A DNA stretch of 64,000 nucleotides from Symsagittifera roscoffensis (taxonomy: Eukaryota; Xenacoelomorpha; Acoela; Convolutidae), in assembly GCF_963678635.1 (NCBI RefSeq), contig NC_087062.1:63091253-63155252 (forward strand). The letters are read 5' to 3'. The notes under the pieces were generated by a model, which searched no databases, was not told where the DNA came from, and saw only the letters and a list, made by a program, of their open reading frames with translations. Below, piece by piece: positions 43,165 through 55,464 of the stretch; within the stretch, counting starts at the first letter, position 1, and every line of letters starts with the position of its first letter. A program made the translations under genes and the position numbers.

Positions 43165-44003
43165 AACAAATATATTTTTTTTGAATTTACGAAATTATGT
43201 GCCAAAAAATCAAGGGTTACTATTCATTGACCCAATTCAACTTTCCATTAAAAATAAGTGACAAAAATTTGTATGCTATCCGAATGGTATCTATTTGCAA
43301 AGCTTAAAAATGGAAAGATATTTATTTTTTGATCATTTTTGTGAGCTTCTGGGGTTCGAAAACGCCATTTTAGCCAGATTGCAATCTTTTCATTTAATCG
43401 CCTCATTTAATCGCCTCAAAAAACCTCCAAACTCAATTCAGGCATTGACGTCCGTTTCGTTTGTAAGCAGATACAAAAATTATCACTTCTTATCAGAATG
43501 AAAAAATTTTATTTGCATTCGATGGGCAATTCCAAAGTAGAAATTGTTAAAATTATTGAAGTCTTTGGTTGTTTTTGAATTTATTGTGTTTTTTTTTCGT
43601 CTAAGTTGCAGTTTTGGGATAGCTCATGTGCACTATTTTTACAAAAATTTTTATCAATTGTTTGTCCAGCCCCGCCAAATTGACGGCTCGGAAATCATTC
43701 CAAATTGAATTGAAACAAGCTATTAGGTCAACAAACTTTGACTAGACGCAAAATTTATAAAAAACTATTCGTTGTGAACAAGACACTGAACAGAGCAAAA
43801 CAAACATGAAAAAACTTGAACTAAGGATGGTATTGTATTAGTCAGAAAGAAAAAACTTTAATTGATTAGTTAAGTTAAGATTATGTAATTTAATAGAAAA
43901 ATTTATAATGACGCAGTCATCAATCAACCAATCTGGCATGTGGGGAGTTCCCCCATTCTGGCAAAATCACAGAAATTCGACCAAGGCCATGGGCAGACAT
44001 ATA
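43165..44003. other. Flank copy 2 between GPCR exon and MITE, no gene
   Basis: Matches 33514-34366. Short AGAAGTAAATAG repeats, absent from copy 1, lie at about 42950-42985. Confidence 0.5.
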
Positions 44004-44011
44004 CTTCAGTT

Positions 44012-44447
44012 CAGGGGCGGATTTAGGGGGGGGGGGGGGGGGGGGGGGGCGGACGCCCCCCCCCCCTCAGGGATTCGACCCCCTGCCGACCCAAAGGGTC
44101 CCCCCTTTGACACTTTTTCAGAAATCCATTTTTGGCCGACCGACCCTAAAATTTTTCTAAAGGCGCCTTTGGCGCCAATAATACTAACTTTGAGGGGGAG
44201 CGCGCGCCAAAAAAAACGCGATTTTTTGTCAAAATTTTTCAAAAAGTGCCCAAAAACGGCTTTTTTGACTGTTTTTTCAAAAAAATGCCTGCGGAGCACA
44301 AAATTTAGCCGAAATAGGGGCAAAACAGTGCTTTGGGAGAGCTCGAAAAATCAATTTGGTCCACCTAAAAAAAAGGTCGTCAAAATTTTCGATTTTTTTT
44401 TGAAAATCCGCCCCCCCCCCCTCGAGAAAATCCTAGATCCACCCCTG
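44012..44447. mobile_element. hAT-type MITE (436 bp) with 8-bp target duplication
   Basis: The ends are CAGGGGCGGATTTAGG and CCTAGATCCACCCCTG, imperfect inverted repeats of hAT type. CTTCAGTT (44004-44011 and 44448-44455) flanks both sides. The paralogous site at about 34367 is empty. A run of more than 20 G lies just inside the left end and a C-run at the right end, so the ends can pair into a long hairpin. A 196-codon open frame across it is not a gene. Confidence 0.93.
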
Positions 44448-44455
44448 CTTCAGTT

Positions 44456-45400
44456 GACACTGATAGCTTCAGAAAACATCAAACAAGAGAATCTTTGAAA
44501 TCGTTGAAACTTGAAGGCCCATAGATAGAAAAACAACAAAACAAATCAGCTACAGCAAAAAATGAACGTCTAGTTGAAAACTTAGAAGAAAAAAAAGAAT
44601 CGATCAAAATGAAAACGAGTCAATCAACTTGTAACGAAAATTTCAGTTAAGTGCGCTTGTAAGAAGCCGACAAGATAATCCACTCAATGCTATAATTGGC
44701 ATCAGATAACGAGAGGAAGCGTATATTTGCCCAGAAACTCACTAAGGTAAAGTCCTTCGGAGGGGTTTAGGAAAACTATAGAATTACCTCAACCAAGCAT
44801 TCAGCAGACAGCGGAATATTGGTATTGATCGCTACTAATTCCTGAATCGACACAAAAGAAAAAGAAACTGTTTGCAACAATTCTCGGGGGCGTTACCGGA
44901 GATGACCAAGAAACGCAAAAAAAAAAGAATGAACTTGGGATATCGTCCTGAACAAAATGAAGAACTACGACATGCGAAGGAAACTCTTAACAAAAACGCT
45001 GCCACCCAACATAGCCTAAAGCATAGCTTTGGTTGACAAAAACTTTTTACTTAGTCCTTATAAGATGACAAAAACCTGCAAATATTGTGCATAAAATTTT
45101 TGTAAATAAGCATCGGAGTTTTACCACAAATAACAACATATGTTAGCTTTATATTAAAAAAAACTGGGCTGAAGTGCTGCGGAAATTTTGTGAAAGACTA
45201 TTTGGAGATATTTCCAGCAACAAAAGCTCTCTAACAGTAAGAAAGTGTTACAAAAAACCTGTGAATTGTGAAAAATTAAATTTATTGATGTTGAAAGAGA
45301 AGATGAAAACAAAACTAGGTTTGTAAATCTGTCGGATCAGCCTGCTCTATAAATTTATGTATATCAAGTGTGTTGTGGCGTACTTAACGCATGGTCAGAA
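44456..45400. other. Degenerate DNA, possibly gypsy gag side
   Basis: The part up to 44801 matches 34375-34715. No intact frame is seen. Lys/Glu/Ser-rich pieces on the plus strand may be decayed gag of the gypsy fossil that follows. Confidence 0.35.
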
Positions 45401-47950
45401 GCGGGCGAAAGTGGTAAAAACGAATACCCAGTTTTGAACGTGACGACAAAACCTGATGAAGATGGAAAATAATTGCTAAGTTTCGAATTCAAAAGATTTG
45501 TACATATGAGCTTTCAAGTAGACTCTGCTGGTCCGAAAAAACTGCATTTCACGAAATAAAAATGAGAGATCCCTTTTTGAAGGTCAAACTAGTTGACTTA
45601 GCGACAAAAACCCCCTCTGTAGTTTCACGGAACATCCAATCAAGGTAGAAGGACAAAATTTCATCCAAATCAGATCCAACAGATAGGTTTTCGAGAAAAC
45701 CCCAACTTTCATTACATACAATCATGAACGAAATACCCAGAAAAAGGCTCCCATACATTGGGACTGAAGTCTCTTAGAAAATTGAGGAAATCAGAAATAA
45801 AAAAAAACCTTTAAAATCTTTTCAGCTAAAGGGCGCAATAATGCCTTTACATTTTCATCGTCGGTTAATCAACAATTGGATAAATTGATATCCGAAAGTA
45901 TCTTTTAAAAATGCTTAAAAATCACTCAAAAACTTAAAGAATTCAAACATTTCCACAAAAATAGAATTTTATGACCTATTTTTTTTTACTTGCAAGAAAG
46001 ACAAGTCAATCAAAATAGCGTTGAATTTCACTACAGATTTTCAAGAAAAAACGTCTGATTACCTTGGATTTCAAAACACTTACCTCAATTAAAACTGAAC
46101 AGTTTTACGAGCAAAGAACGCATGTCAGTATAGTAGGGTAAAATATCACATGTACTTCCAATTTTTTACCGGTTTTTACGGGTTGAATGACATGCCGAAC
46201 AATTTTCAAAGAAAAATGAATTCAACCACTGGAAAAATGTTTTTGCTCGTGTTTAATTTGAGGATATTTCAAAATTTTCCAAAATAGCTTCAAAGACCAC
46301 GGCAAAATCAAACAGTAAACTTATATCAAATCTTGAAAAACACAACTTTGCTGTAAAATGTCCAAGGTAAAAATTGCAATAACAAATTTGAAAAATTGAA
46401 TATTATTTCTGACTCAGTATTTTTAGCATCGGGTGATAAAACCGCTAGAATTAAAACTATACCAATCCCTCGGTATTCAAAACAATTTTGTTCATTATTC
46501 GGCTCGCCTAATCAATCAAGAAAGAAAAAAACGCTTTTTAAACGCTTTTGAAAAATAAAATCAAAAACTGTTAACCTGCTGTTAAGTGCACTTTTGTTAT
46601 AAAATGAGAGAACAGAGTAAAAAACCGATACTTCCCAAAACTGACAAGGTACTTTTCTAGAACCATTCCGTGGGAGTGATTGAAGAACAAGCTCATTTGC
46701 AAACATTTTTTTACATTTTTTGGAGCGAAATTTTCAACCAATCTTTTGGAACTATTGGCCCTTGTTTGGGCAGCTAATATTTATGAAAGAAGTTTACGGC
46801 TGGGATTTGTTTTTAATTATTTAGGCATAAACCTACAAAATCAAGTATTGAGGCTAAAACATTCCACAATTCTGGCAAAATCAAGTAATCAAGAAAAAAC
46901 CTTGATTGCTTGATTTTCTTTTTACAATATAGAATGAAAAATTTGTAATGGCCACAACTTCAAAGGTTGAAACAAATTTTGCTTCATCGAAGACATTTTA
47001 AAAAAACATTTTAGTGGTCGAAAATTCTTTAAAGGAAGCCATAATTGAAGATAGTATAAAAACCCTTAATGAATTTGTAATTAACCATATTTCTTCCGTT
47101 GTATCAGCAAGTTTCGGCATTGAAAGTTGACTACTGAACAATCGTCTTTTTCAAGGGAAAATCGAAAGTCGAAAATGGGATCTGAAATTTTTTATAAGTA
47201 ATTTCACAAGTTTGATGAGTTGTTATGCATCGAAAACAAACTGTGAAAATTTTTTCCTTAGAACAGTAGTCCTTAAAAAACTTCACCTATCCTATCCAGA
47301 ACAAATTGGTATGAAGTTCCTTTCGGAATTCAGGAAGTGGCTACACATCAATAAGATTATTCATTTACATGGAAAAACTGCTCAGAATGCATTAAAGCAG
47401 TTGAAAGTGTTAGGCCTTTGTTAATCGGAAATCAGATCCACCAATTACCGGGATAAAACTTTGCAAACGAGGAAATTGACTAAAACAATCTGCTGAAAAT
47501 TAGGAAACCCACTGCGGGTCCCATGAATTCCAATTGGGGTTCTTCTAAATAACCATACAGAACTTCAAAAATCAATTTTAAAATCATTTATAGAACCAAA
47601 AAATATCAAAAGAAAAATTTATACCGTTGCAGATCATTGTTCTAAAAGATTGGTCAACCGAAATATTTCTAAGGTTAAGTTCAAAAACAAATTATGTCGA
47701 CCGAATCACCAAAACCTTTTTCAATTGATGCGTTTTCTGAAACTATCTAAAAATTTGGAGCACAATTCAGTCAGAATTAAATTGCATTATTATCAAAAAA
47801 CACTTCAATAAAAATCAAACACCATTTGAAAAAAATTAAACCTGTCCAAAACTTTTAATCTGGACGACGAAAAAAAACAAGTTAGTCAAACAGAAAGGCT
47901 CTAACCGGGCTGCAAGCGACAGACTTGAAGTCAAAAATTCTTGATATTTT
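45400..47950 (+). mobile_element. Ty3/gypsy-like retrotransposon pol fossil
   Basis: Pieces in pol order on the plus strand with many stops and shifts: FSAKGRNNAFTFSSSVNQQ LDKLISE split over 45822-45905 (the start of RT); GFYGLNDMPNNFQRKMNS (about 46169-46225; the RT signature with DMP-FQ); LEKHNFAVKCPR (about 46335); KTIPIPRYSKQFCSLFG (about 46450-46495); and an integrase-like KKLHLSYPEQIGMKFL (about 47275-47325). No LTRs were identified. Confidence 0.75.
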
Positions 47951-48970
47951 GTGAGAGAAAAGGAGCAGACCACCAGAAGTACAATTCCAACCCGAGCTCA
48001 ACCTTTCAACAGAAATTTGCTCCTTCGAGAGGCCATTAAACATCCAACTGGATGCCACTAAAAGGTCCTGTGATGAAAAGTAATGTTTTTCAAAAATTTT
48101 AAATTGAAAAAACTTGAATCCTGATTACTGGCTTTTGGGCGAACAAACTGTATATATCTCGGACAGTCAAATTACAGTCAAATTAGTCAGCGGTGAAAAT
48201 TTTTGGAAATCAGATATAACGTAACACCATTCCACCTGATGTTCAGTGTAAATTTAGACTGCCATCGAGCAAGACCTTCGACTGATTGCTTGAACAGCAT
48301 CATTCCAGTACCGAAAACGACAGCAGACAGCCCAGCCTTGGAATCCCGGACGAGATTGCTCCATCAACACTTCTTGAATACATGACCTTCCTTCGGAGCA
48401 AAAACTACCAGACAGCCAAAACGCCGCAGAGTCCAAAATTTACTAAAAAGATCATGATTCTTCAGCAACGGAATTACCTGTGTACGAAATCGCGGATTCA
48501 CCAGAACGTACAACTTTTCGTTTTTCATCTAGAGCACGTCGAAATGAAGGACCCCCAAAAATCTGTGGTGACAAACTTTTTGAAGACACAGAGACGAAGC
48601 GGAGCTTCGCACCACTTGCGAGAAAGCGCTAACAAAAAAGGCATAGGCAACCGAAAATAAAAATTTTCGAAAAAAAAACTAGATCATGTAAACTTTCATA
48701 TGTCTCGATAGAAGTTGATTCCAGGCAAACATGCCAGACGTTTAAATTTTAAGTCAGCAGGAACGGATCAAAATTTACGAAAAGAAACATAGCCGACAAC
48801 AACCTTTGTGCAAACACAAGTTGAGCCGAATAAGTTACAGTTTTGCTTAGATTGTTTACAGCACAAGAAAAATCAGTGATGTGGCAACTAAGTCAACAAT
48901 CTATCTTTAAACTGAAACTACTTGAAACGAAAAAAAAAAAGATTTTCTTTACCTTTTGCTAAAAATCTTT
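47950..48970. other. No clear gene
   Basis: A 124-codon frame at 48286-48660 has no recognisable domain and low support. The sequence may be the tail of the gypsy fossil. Confidence 0.3.
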
Positions 48971-49230
48971 CAGGTCCCCCTGAAATTAGAATGAACATTA
49001 TTTGAACTTGCAACTACCAAGAAAATTGTCTCTAGTACAAGAAAAATCCGTGGTGTCAAGTAAGCCGACCAACTTTGAGCAGACACCAAGAACACCAAAA
49101 ATTTTTTATGATTTTCTTTAAAAATCTTTCAGGTCCCCCTGAAATTAGAATGAACATTATTTGAACTTGCAACTACCAAGAAAATTGTCTCTAGTACAAG
49201 AAAAATCCGTGGTGTCAAGTAAGCCGACAA
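48971..49230. repeat. 159-bp direct repeat pair
   Basis: CAGGTCCCCCTGAAATTAG and the following 100 or so bases start at 48971 and again at 49130, nearly identical. Confidence 0.85.
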
Positions 49231-49309
49231 GAATTGGGCGAACAAAAGAAAATCAACTATTCAGTTTTCTCGGAATTTTTCTATTGAATTTCCTTGACAA
49301 AGAAAAAAA

Positions 49310-49395
49310 ACATAATCCGGCCATGACTCGAATCCCAGACCTTGGGGTACAAAGCAACTGCTGTATCTCCAGGCCAAGGGTGAAGCAACCTGGAG
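49310..49395 (-). repeat. tRNA-like (SINE head) sequence
   Basis: On the minus strand there is an A-box-like TTGGCCTGGAGATACAGCAG and a B-box-like GGGATTCGAGTC spaced as in tRNA genes. The arms do not fold fully, so a tRNA-derived SINE is more likely than a tRNA gene. Confidence 0.4.
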
Positions 49396-49749
49396 CATGT
49401 TAAAAGAAGGTAACAAAAGAAGAGAAGAGAAGCTAAGAAGATAAGTGAAATGAAGTGATTCCACTGGTTTTGTTGAACTAGTTGTGAACCCGACAAAAGT
49501 CTAATTCCAGTTTGATAACGCTTGCTTATGGCATGCATAATAAAAAAAGTTGAAACCTGGATTTTTGATCTAGTAAATGCAAAAAAAAACCCTATTGTCT
49601 TGACTGAGGATAATATTAGCAACCACATTGTTTAAAGGAAAGAGCTTGCACTAAATTTCTGGTTGAGTAGACGATAAATTAGGCTTGATCCACTATCACG
49701 GACAAGCCAAACGGAACAATAAAGCAAACTAGTGGTTTTATGAATAAGG

Positions 49750-50330
49750 TCATTTTCTGGAAAAAAAACCAGGTAAATGAAGTCACAGAAGTCATCAAGG
49801 AATTAAGAGCTGAACACTTTACAGATTGCTATGATATGTATAGTGGTCTCATCAAACATTTGGAAAACATACTAGCAAGTTCTCCAACATAAATTTTTAA
49901 TGACTGCTGTAACCTCAGGAACCAACCCAAACTGTTAAAAATTGTTAAAATAGGATCAATTTCCTGAAAAACATGATCAATGCTCCTTCAGACTATAGAA
50001 CACTTTCGACTCTACCAATTCTGGGAAGATGTTATGCGCAACTTTCTAAATCAGACCAACCAAACGTAGACCTTTTTAATATACTCTAAAAAAATCAGCT
50101 TGATTTCAGATCAAAAATAACTCTGATGAAGCCGTCACCCAAGCGTTAGAAAATGTTTCAACGTCGTTAACGAACACAAACCTAACTGTTCAAATTTCAT
50201 TTTGACCTCAAAATACTTTGATGCAGATGATGATTGATCTAACTTGCTAAACTGATAAGAACATGTTGTGATTCAGCGAGTTTCTGCTGAAGTTTTTGCA
50301 ATTCTACCTTGGCACTCATTATCAGTATAT
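49750..50330 (+). mobile_element. Non-LTR retrotransposon RT fossil
   Basis: Pieces in order: NEVTEVIKELRAEHFTDCYD (about 49770), DYRTLSTLPILGRCYAQL (about 49993-50046), LDFRSK, and EAVTQALENVSTSL (about 50128). These match the region before and at the start of RT in jockey/CR1-type LINEs (the DYRPIS-LP pattern). Stops and shifts throughout. The clade is not assigned. Confidence 0.65.
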
Positions 50331-50639
50331 CGAGACAATTTTTTTTGAGACAGAACTTATATTGGTATTTTTTGGTGTAACAAAGTGTTTTTTTGCAAGC
50401 AAAGTACACTCTTTTGAAGTCTTCATACTAAAAAGAAACTTTCACTCTCCAACATCAATTGCAGGAAAAAAAGATTAGTTAGAATAAAATTCGACACTAA
50501 AGTTCAAAAAATACATTCAAAAATCTGATGGAAGGATAACAAAATTTTTTTTAATGAAACTGAAATAAAGTATGTTGAATGTTCCAAACATTTTGGAAAA
50601 CATCTCGACACAAATTGAAAATGACTCAGCACTTTGATC

Positions 50640-50950
50640 AAAACAAAAAAATGTATTATCTTTTGGAACTATTGTTACGCGGCAAAACCGAATCAAGACA
50701 AACATAATGGATTCATGAAAAAGGAAAAAAAGTGGGGCATATTGGAGAAAAAAATAGCAGTCGCAATGAACAGGGTGCGCGTCAGCATTTTCTGACAGCA
50801 TTTTCTGACAGCAGGTGGGTGGCTCTGTGTTCTGTTGTTACTCGATGGGATCTTCTTTCTAGAGTACATTCTTTGGATAGCTTGTGGACGCCTGGTCATC
50901 CTTTTGAAGTCCCGAAAAGAAAAAGAAACTATCGCTCTCCCACATCAACC
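50640..50950 (-). pseudogene. Degenerate GPCR TM6 exon
   Basis: Pieces match the exon at 53798-54158: RMYSRKKIPSSNNRTQSH, LTRTLFIATAIFF, SNMPHFF. They lie in two frames with inserted bases, so this is a decayed exon duplicate. Confidence 0.65.
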
Positions 50951-52111
50951 AACTTTGCTAAAGTGAAGGATTAGTTAAAAAAAAGAAAAATTGAGACTAA
51001 ATTTCAAAAAAGACCTTGAAACACTATTGGACCCAAAAATCTAAAAGAAGACTGTCAAAGTTTTTTTCGACAACAACGAAATAGAAAATGTAGCATGTTT
51101 TAAAAAATTCGGAAATCATTTCGATAGCAAATTGAAGTTGATTCAGCACTTTCATTGATACATAAAAGTTTTGCAGCTACGTGGAGTGTTTTTTCATTGA
51201 AAATTTTTTTAACAGAACAATCACCTGCCTATAAAAACTTTTTGCGACCTATCATCCGATCTAGATTTTAACTTTACGCAAACAGCGACAAAATAAATTG
51301 TCAGACTAGGAAATGAAAAAAGAAGCTCACTAGAAAAAAATATATAAGCTCAAAGCGGATTCAATAACCATAATAATGCATGAAAAAAGAAAATAAACAA
51401 CTTTAAAAAAGTTTGCGTACAAAACTTTGAAAATTATTGCGAAAAGTTTTTGTCAAGGATGCTAATTTGGTTAAATCAGATGTGCTATAACTGAATGCGA
51501 GTTAAACACAAATTATACCGAGAGATTATAAAATCATAATTTTGAAATACATAGATAAAAACTCGACAGAGGTTCGATCAGATCTAAAGTTCCGAAGAGG
51601 TTCAATTTTTTTTTGGATTTTTTTCTTCCGGATCATTTTTAAGAGGCACTTCTCTAAAGCAAGTGAATAGTTTTATTGATAATTTGTTTTGTAAAACTGC
51701 ATTTTAGGAAATACGATTTTATTGGTCTATCTTCCAGATTTTTCTTTTGACGATTATGCACAATTTGTTGCTACTGGTTTCCAGGTCATGGCTAGAAATA
51801 AATACCGGAGAAAACAAAACAAAATTGAAAAGAATACGGTGGAAAAGAGGGTATAAAGAGGTGTACGCTTAACAAAATCTTACAAGTAGAACAATCCATT
51901 GGATTTAATCGCCAAAATTTTGTTGTTCTCCGCTTAATGAGACACCTTAAAATGGGCCACACTGGCTGAATGATGTCCGCGCATACGATTAAGGTTTGAT
52001 TTTAAAAAAATTGCCTAAAAAATCTGTAACTACACATAGTCTGGAAACAAATTAGTACCATCAAAGTTATTTAGAAAGATCAACAGAAATGAGGTCATAT
52101 TTTTTAGTACT
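50826..52111. repeat. 1286-bp tandem repeat, unit 1
   Basis: Begins TGTGTTCTGTTGTTACTCG (inside the pseudo-exon) and repeats from 52112. Part of it (about 50900-51150) also has a more diverged relative at about 50380-50640. Confidence 0.9.
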
Positions 52112-53398
52112 TGTGTTCTGTTGTTACTCGATGGGATCTTCTTTCTGGAGTAAATCCTTTGGATAGCTTGTGGACGCCTGGTCATCCTTTTGAAGTCCCG
52201 AAAAGAAAAAGAAACTATTGCTCTCCCACATCAACCATCTTTGCTAAAGTGAAGGATTAGTTAAAAAAAGAAAAATTGAGACTAAATTTCAAAAAAGACC
52301 TTGAAACACTATTGGACCCAAAAATCTAAAAGAAGACTGTCAAAGTTTTTTTCGACAACAACGAAATAGAAAATGTAGCATGTTTTAAAAAATTCGGAAA
52401 TCATTTCGATAGCAAATTGAAGTTGATTCAGCACTTTCATTGATACATAAAAGTTTTGCAGCTAGGTGGAGTGTTTTTTCATTGAAAATTTTTTTAACAG
52501 AACAATCACCTGCCTATAAAAATTTTTTGCGACCTATCATCCAATCTAGATTTTAACTTTACGCAAACAGCGACAAAATAAATTGTCAGACTAGGAAATG
52601 AAAGAAGAAGCTCACTAGAAAAAAATATCTAAGCTCAAAGCGAATTCAATAACCATAATAATGCATGAAAAAAGAAAATAAACAACTTAAAAAAGTTTGC
52701 GTACAAAACTTTGAAACTTATTGCGAAAAAGTTTTTGTCAAGGATGCTAATTTGGTCAAATCAGATGTGCTATAACTGAATGCGAGTTAAACACGAATTA
52801 TACCAAGAGGTTATCAAATCATAATTTTGAAATACATAGATAAGAACTCGACAGAGGTTCGATCAGATCTAAAGTTCCGAAGAGGTTCAATTTTTTTTTG
52901 GATTTTTTTCACCCGGATCATTTTGTAAGAGGCACTTCTCTAAAGCAAGTGAATAGTTTTATTGATAATTTTTTTGTAAAACTGCTTTTTAGGAAATACG
53001 ATTTTATTGGTCTATCTTCCAGACTTTTCTTTTGACGATTATGCACAACTTGTTTCTACTGGTTTCCAGGTCATGGCTAGAAATGAATACCGGAGAAAAC
53101 AAAACAAAATTGAAAAGAATACGGTGGAAAAGAGGGTATAAAGAGGTGTACGCTTAACAAAATCTTACAAGTAGAACAATCCATTGGATTTAATAGCCCA
53201 AATTTTGTTCTGTTCTCCGCTTAATGAGACACCTTAAAATGGGCCACACTGGCTGAATGATGTCCTCGCATACGATTAAGGTTTGATTTTAAAAAAATTG
53301 CCTAAAAAATCTGTAACCACACATAGTTTGGAAGCAATTTAGTACCATCAAAATTATTTAGAAAGATCAACAGAAATGAGGTCATATTTTTTAGTACT
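52112..53398. repeat. 1286-bp tandem repeat, unit 2
   Basis: Direct repeat of 50826-52111. It starts with about 75 bp of the GPCR exon and holds no other gene that I can see. Confidence 0.9.
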
Positions 53399-53797
53399 TA
53401 AGAGTTATATTGCCTTTATAAGAGTTATATGACTGGGCGTCGATATGGAGCATATTATGCATGGCATATGAAACTGTTTTCTTTCTAATAATCATTAGCA
53501 ACTCATTACATGAAATGTGAACTAAACAATTTGAGACCGCATTCTCAAGAAGAGTTTCAGGTGGGTGTTGAGCATTTAGTAACAGAAACGGGACCCTTTA
53601 TCAGATGAAAAAGTCGACTCGCTCCGTAAACTCCCCCATGGAGCAGCTTCCTTTAAACTTGCTCCTGTTAGCTTTTTTTTAAAAGATCGCATCAAGAAGA
53701 CACGCTATGTCATTTTTTATCATTCTTCTTTCTTCTTGTAAAATATGTATGTTGAAAATTGAAGGGTTCGTTGAACTGATATTAAAATGATACTAAC

Positions 53798-54158
53798 TTT
53801 TGGAACGTTTGTTACGCTGCAAAACCGAATCAAGACAAACATGATGGCTTCCATGAAGAAATGCGGCATGTTGGAGAGAATGAAAACAACAGTCACAATG
53901 AACAGGGTGCGCGTCACCATTTTCTGATGGTAAGCGGGTGAGTGGCTCTGTGTTCTGTTGTTACTCGATGAGATCTTCTTTCTAGGATACATCCTGTGGA
54001 TAGATCGTGGACGCCTGGCTTCAAAGGTCTCGCTATCGTAGACAGACGTGACCGGATGTACGGTATGATCATGAGTAGCGTCTCCTGATATGTTGCGCTC
54101 CCTGAAAATGACCGAGGTTCTGTGATGAAGCGAGTCGCCTAGACTTCCCTGGTGGATC
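53798..54158 (-). CDS. Class A GPCR, exon with third loop and TM6
   Basis: Acceptor ATTGACAG before G54158 and donor GTTAGT after AAA (53798). The exon starts in phase 2 (a lone G, then ATC CAC) and encodes a long hydrophilic loop (SIHRMYPRKKISSSNNRTQ) followed by TM6 (TRTLFIVTVVFILSNMPHFF) and the third outer loop start (CSVTNVPK). The end in phase 0 fits the TM7 exon at 42460. The third loop is long, as in many peptide receptors. Confidence 0.72.
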
Positions 54159-54554
54159 CTGTCAATCAAAATAACACCGATTAAGAAGAGATATTGCTTT
54201 TCAAAAACCATGATGCGTAGATTCAATGTTACTTATGCATTCGACATCTACGATTTTCAGTACAATTTACTTTTGATCAGCGCGCTTGAAATTTAGTTTG
54301 ATTTGCATGTTTTGTTTCAAAAAGTGAAATCAAAAGTGACTCACGAAATCTGGTCTGAGATATGGACGGTGAACTTTCCCCTGCTTTCAGATGGCTTCCG
54401 GGTGCCAAGCAGACATGCTGACGTGGAAGAGCAGCCCGATTCGCATGGGGGACCAATTTGCGGTACTGGGGGAGCACTCGATGAGTGCAGGTAGTTTAGA
54501 CACTGCATCCGCTGATCCACATCAAAATTATTCTGATAGGGAATCATCTAAAAT

Positions 54555-54959
54555 CAGGGGCGGATTTAGGGGGGAGGGGCGGGGGGGGGCTGAACGTTTT
54601 TACCTTAGAGATTCAACCCCCTGCCGACCCAAAGGGTCCCCCTTTGTACTATTTTGAGATATCCATATTTGTTGACGGACCCTAAAAATTTTCCAATATA
54701 TACTTACTTTGAGAGGGGAGCGCGCGCCAAAAAAACGCAATTTTGTTGGTCAAAATTTTCTAAAAAATGCCTAAAAACGCGTTTTTTGGCCAGTTTTTCA
54801 AAATTGTGCCTGAGGCGCATAAAGTTTGACCAAAACAGGGTATTTTTAGTGCTTTGGAAGAGCTCGGAAAAGTAATTCAGTCGACCTAGAAAAAAAGGAC
54901 CTAGAAAAAGGTCGACCTAGAAAAAAAAATCCCTGCCCTCGAGAAAATCTTAGACCCTG
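54555..54959. mobile_element. hAT-type MITE, second copy
   Basis: Same family as 44012-44447: starts CAGGGGCGGATTTAGG and ends TTAGACCCTG. Flanked by TCTAAAAT (54547-54554) and TCTAAAAC (54960-54967), an 8-bp duplication with one mismatch. It lies upstream of the TM6 exon in the intron. Confidence 0.85.
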
Positions 54960-55162
54960 TCTAAAACATAAAAATTTCGGGTACAAAACAAAAAGAACTC
55001 TCAAAACGTAAAGAGAAATTGAAACAAACAAAAACTTTGATACAAAAAAAAGAACCAAAACGTAAAGAGAAATTCAAACCAAACAAAGTCGTTGATAAAA
55101 AAGAGAAAACATTGCTAATTGGGCAAGTTTTTATTTTTTAGTTTGGTGTTGAATTGTTCAGG

Positions 55163-55464
55163 TCAAAATTGATCTGTTTGCAGTCGAATAAATTGATTAC
55201 TGGGCTCTTCGTAAGTACAAGAAAACCTTCGATGTCTCACATTGGTTTGACTGGTCTTTGACGCGGCATAACTATCTGAGGACTCGCGGGACTTCTTGTA
55301 CATAAAAGGTTCGGCCTTGAAAGTGTGGGTGACCTTGGTGATGACGTAGACCATACCGATTGCGTCAAAAGTGACAAAGAGACACCTCACAAAGTGCCAC
55401 ACTAGTTCAATTAGCAGAATGACCAATCTGCTCGTAACGAGGAACTGCAGACAACAGAATACGC
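55163..55464 (-). CDS. Putative membrane-protein exon in the GPCR region
   Basis: After a good acceptor (CTCTTTCAG), the minus strand is open from 55464 to 55163 with hydrophobic VFCCLQFLVTSRLVILLIEL and FVTFDAIGMVYVITK, then a basic Ser-rich stretch (KKSRESSDSYAASKTS). The phase fits the exon at 60632. It may be the TM4-TM5 exon of the receptor or the end of another gene; several candidate donors exist and I cannot choose. Confidence 0.35.

Larger units (their letters stand above)
34773..44801. repeat. 11.8-kb tandem duplication, copy 2
   Basis: The second copy of 22953-34715. It has one 2.18-kb unit instead of two and an added hAT MITE. Confidence 0.95.

Noticed and set aside
43908-44498. 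196-codon plus frame and 105-codon minus frame with poly-Gly/poly-Pro
   Set aside because: Both run through the hAT MITE and its G-run; neither is a gene.
48286-48660. 124-codon plus-strand frame
   Set aside because: No recognisable motif; lies at the end of the gypsy fossil without continuity.
49281-49628. 115-codon minus frame with hydrophobic stretch
   Set aside because: It reads through a tRNA-like SINE sequence and flanking low-complexity DNA.
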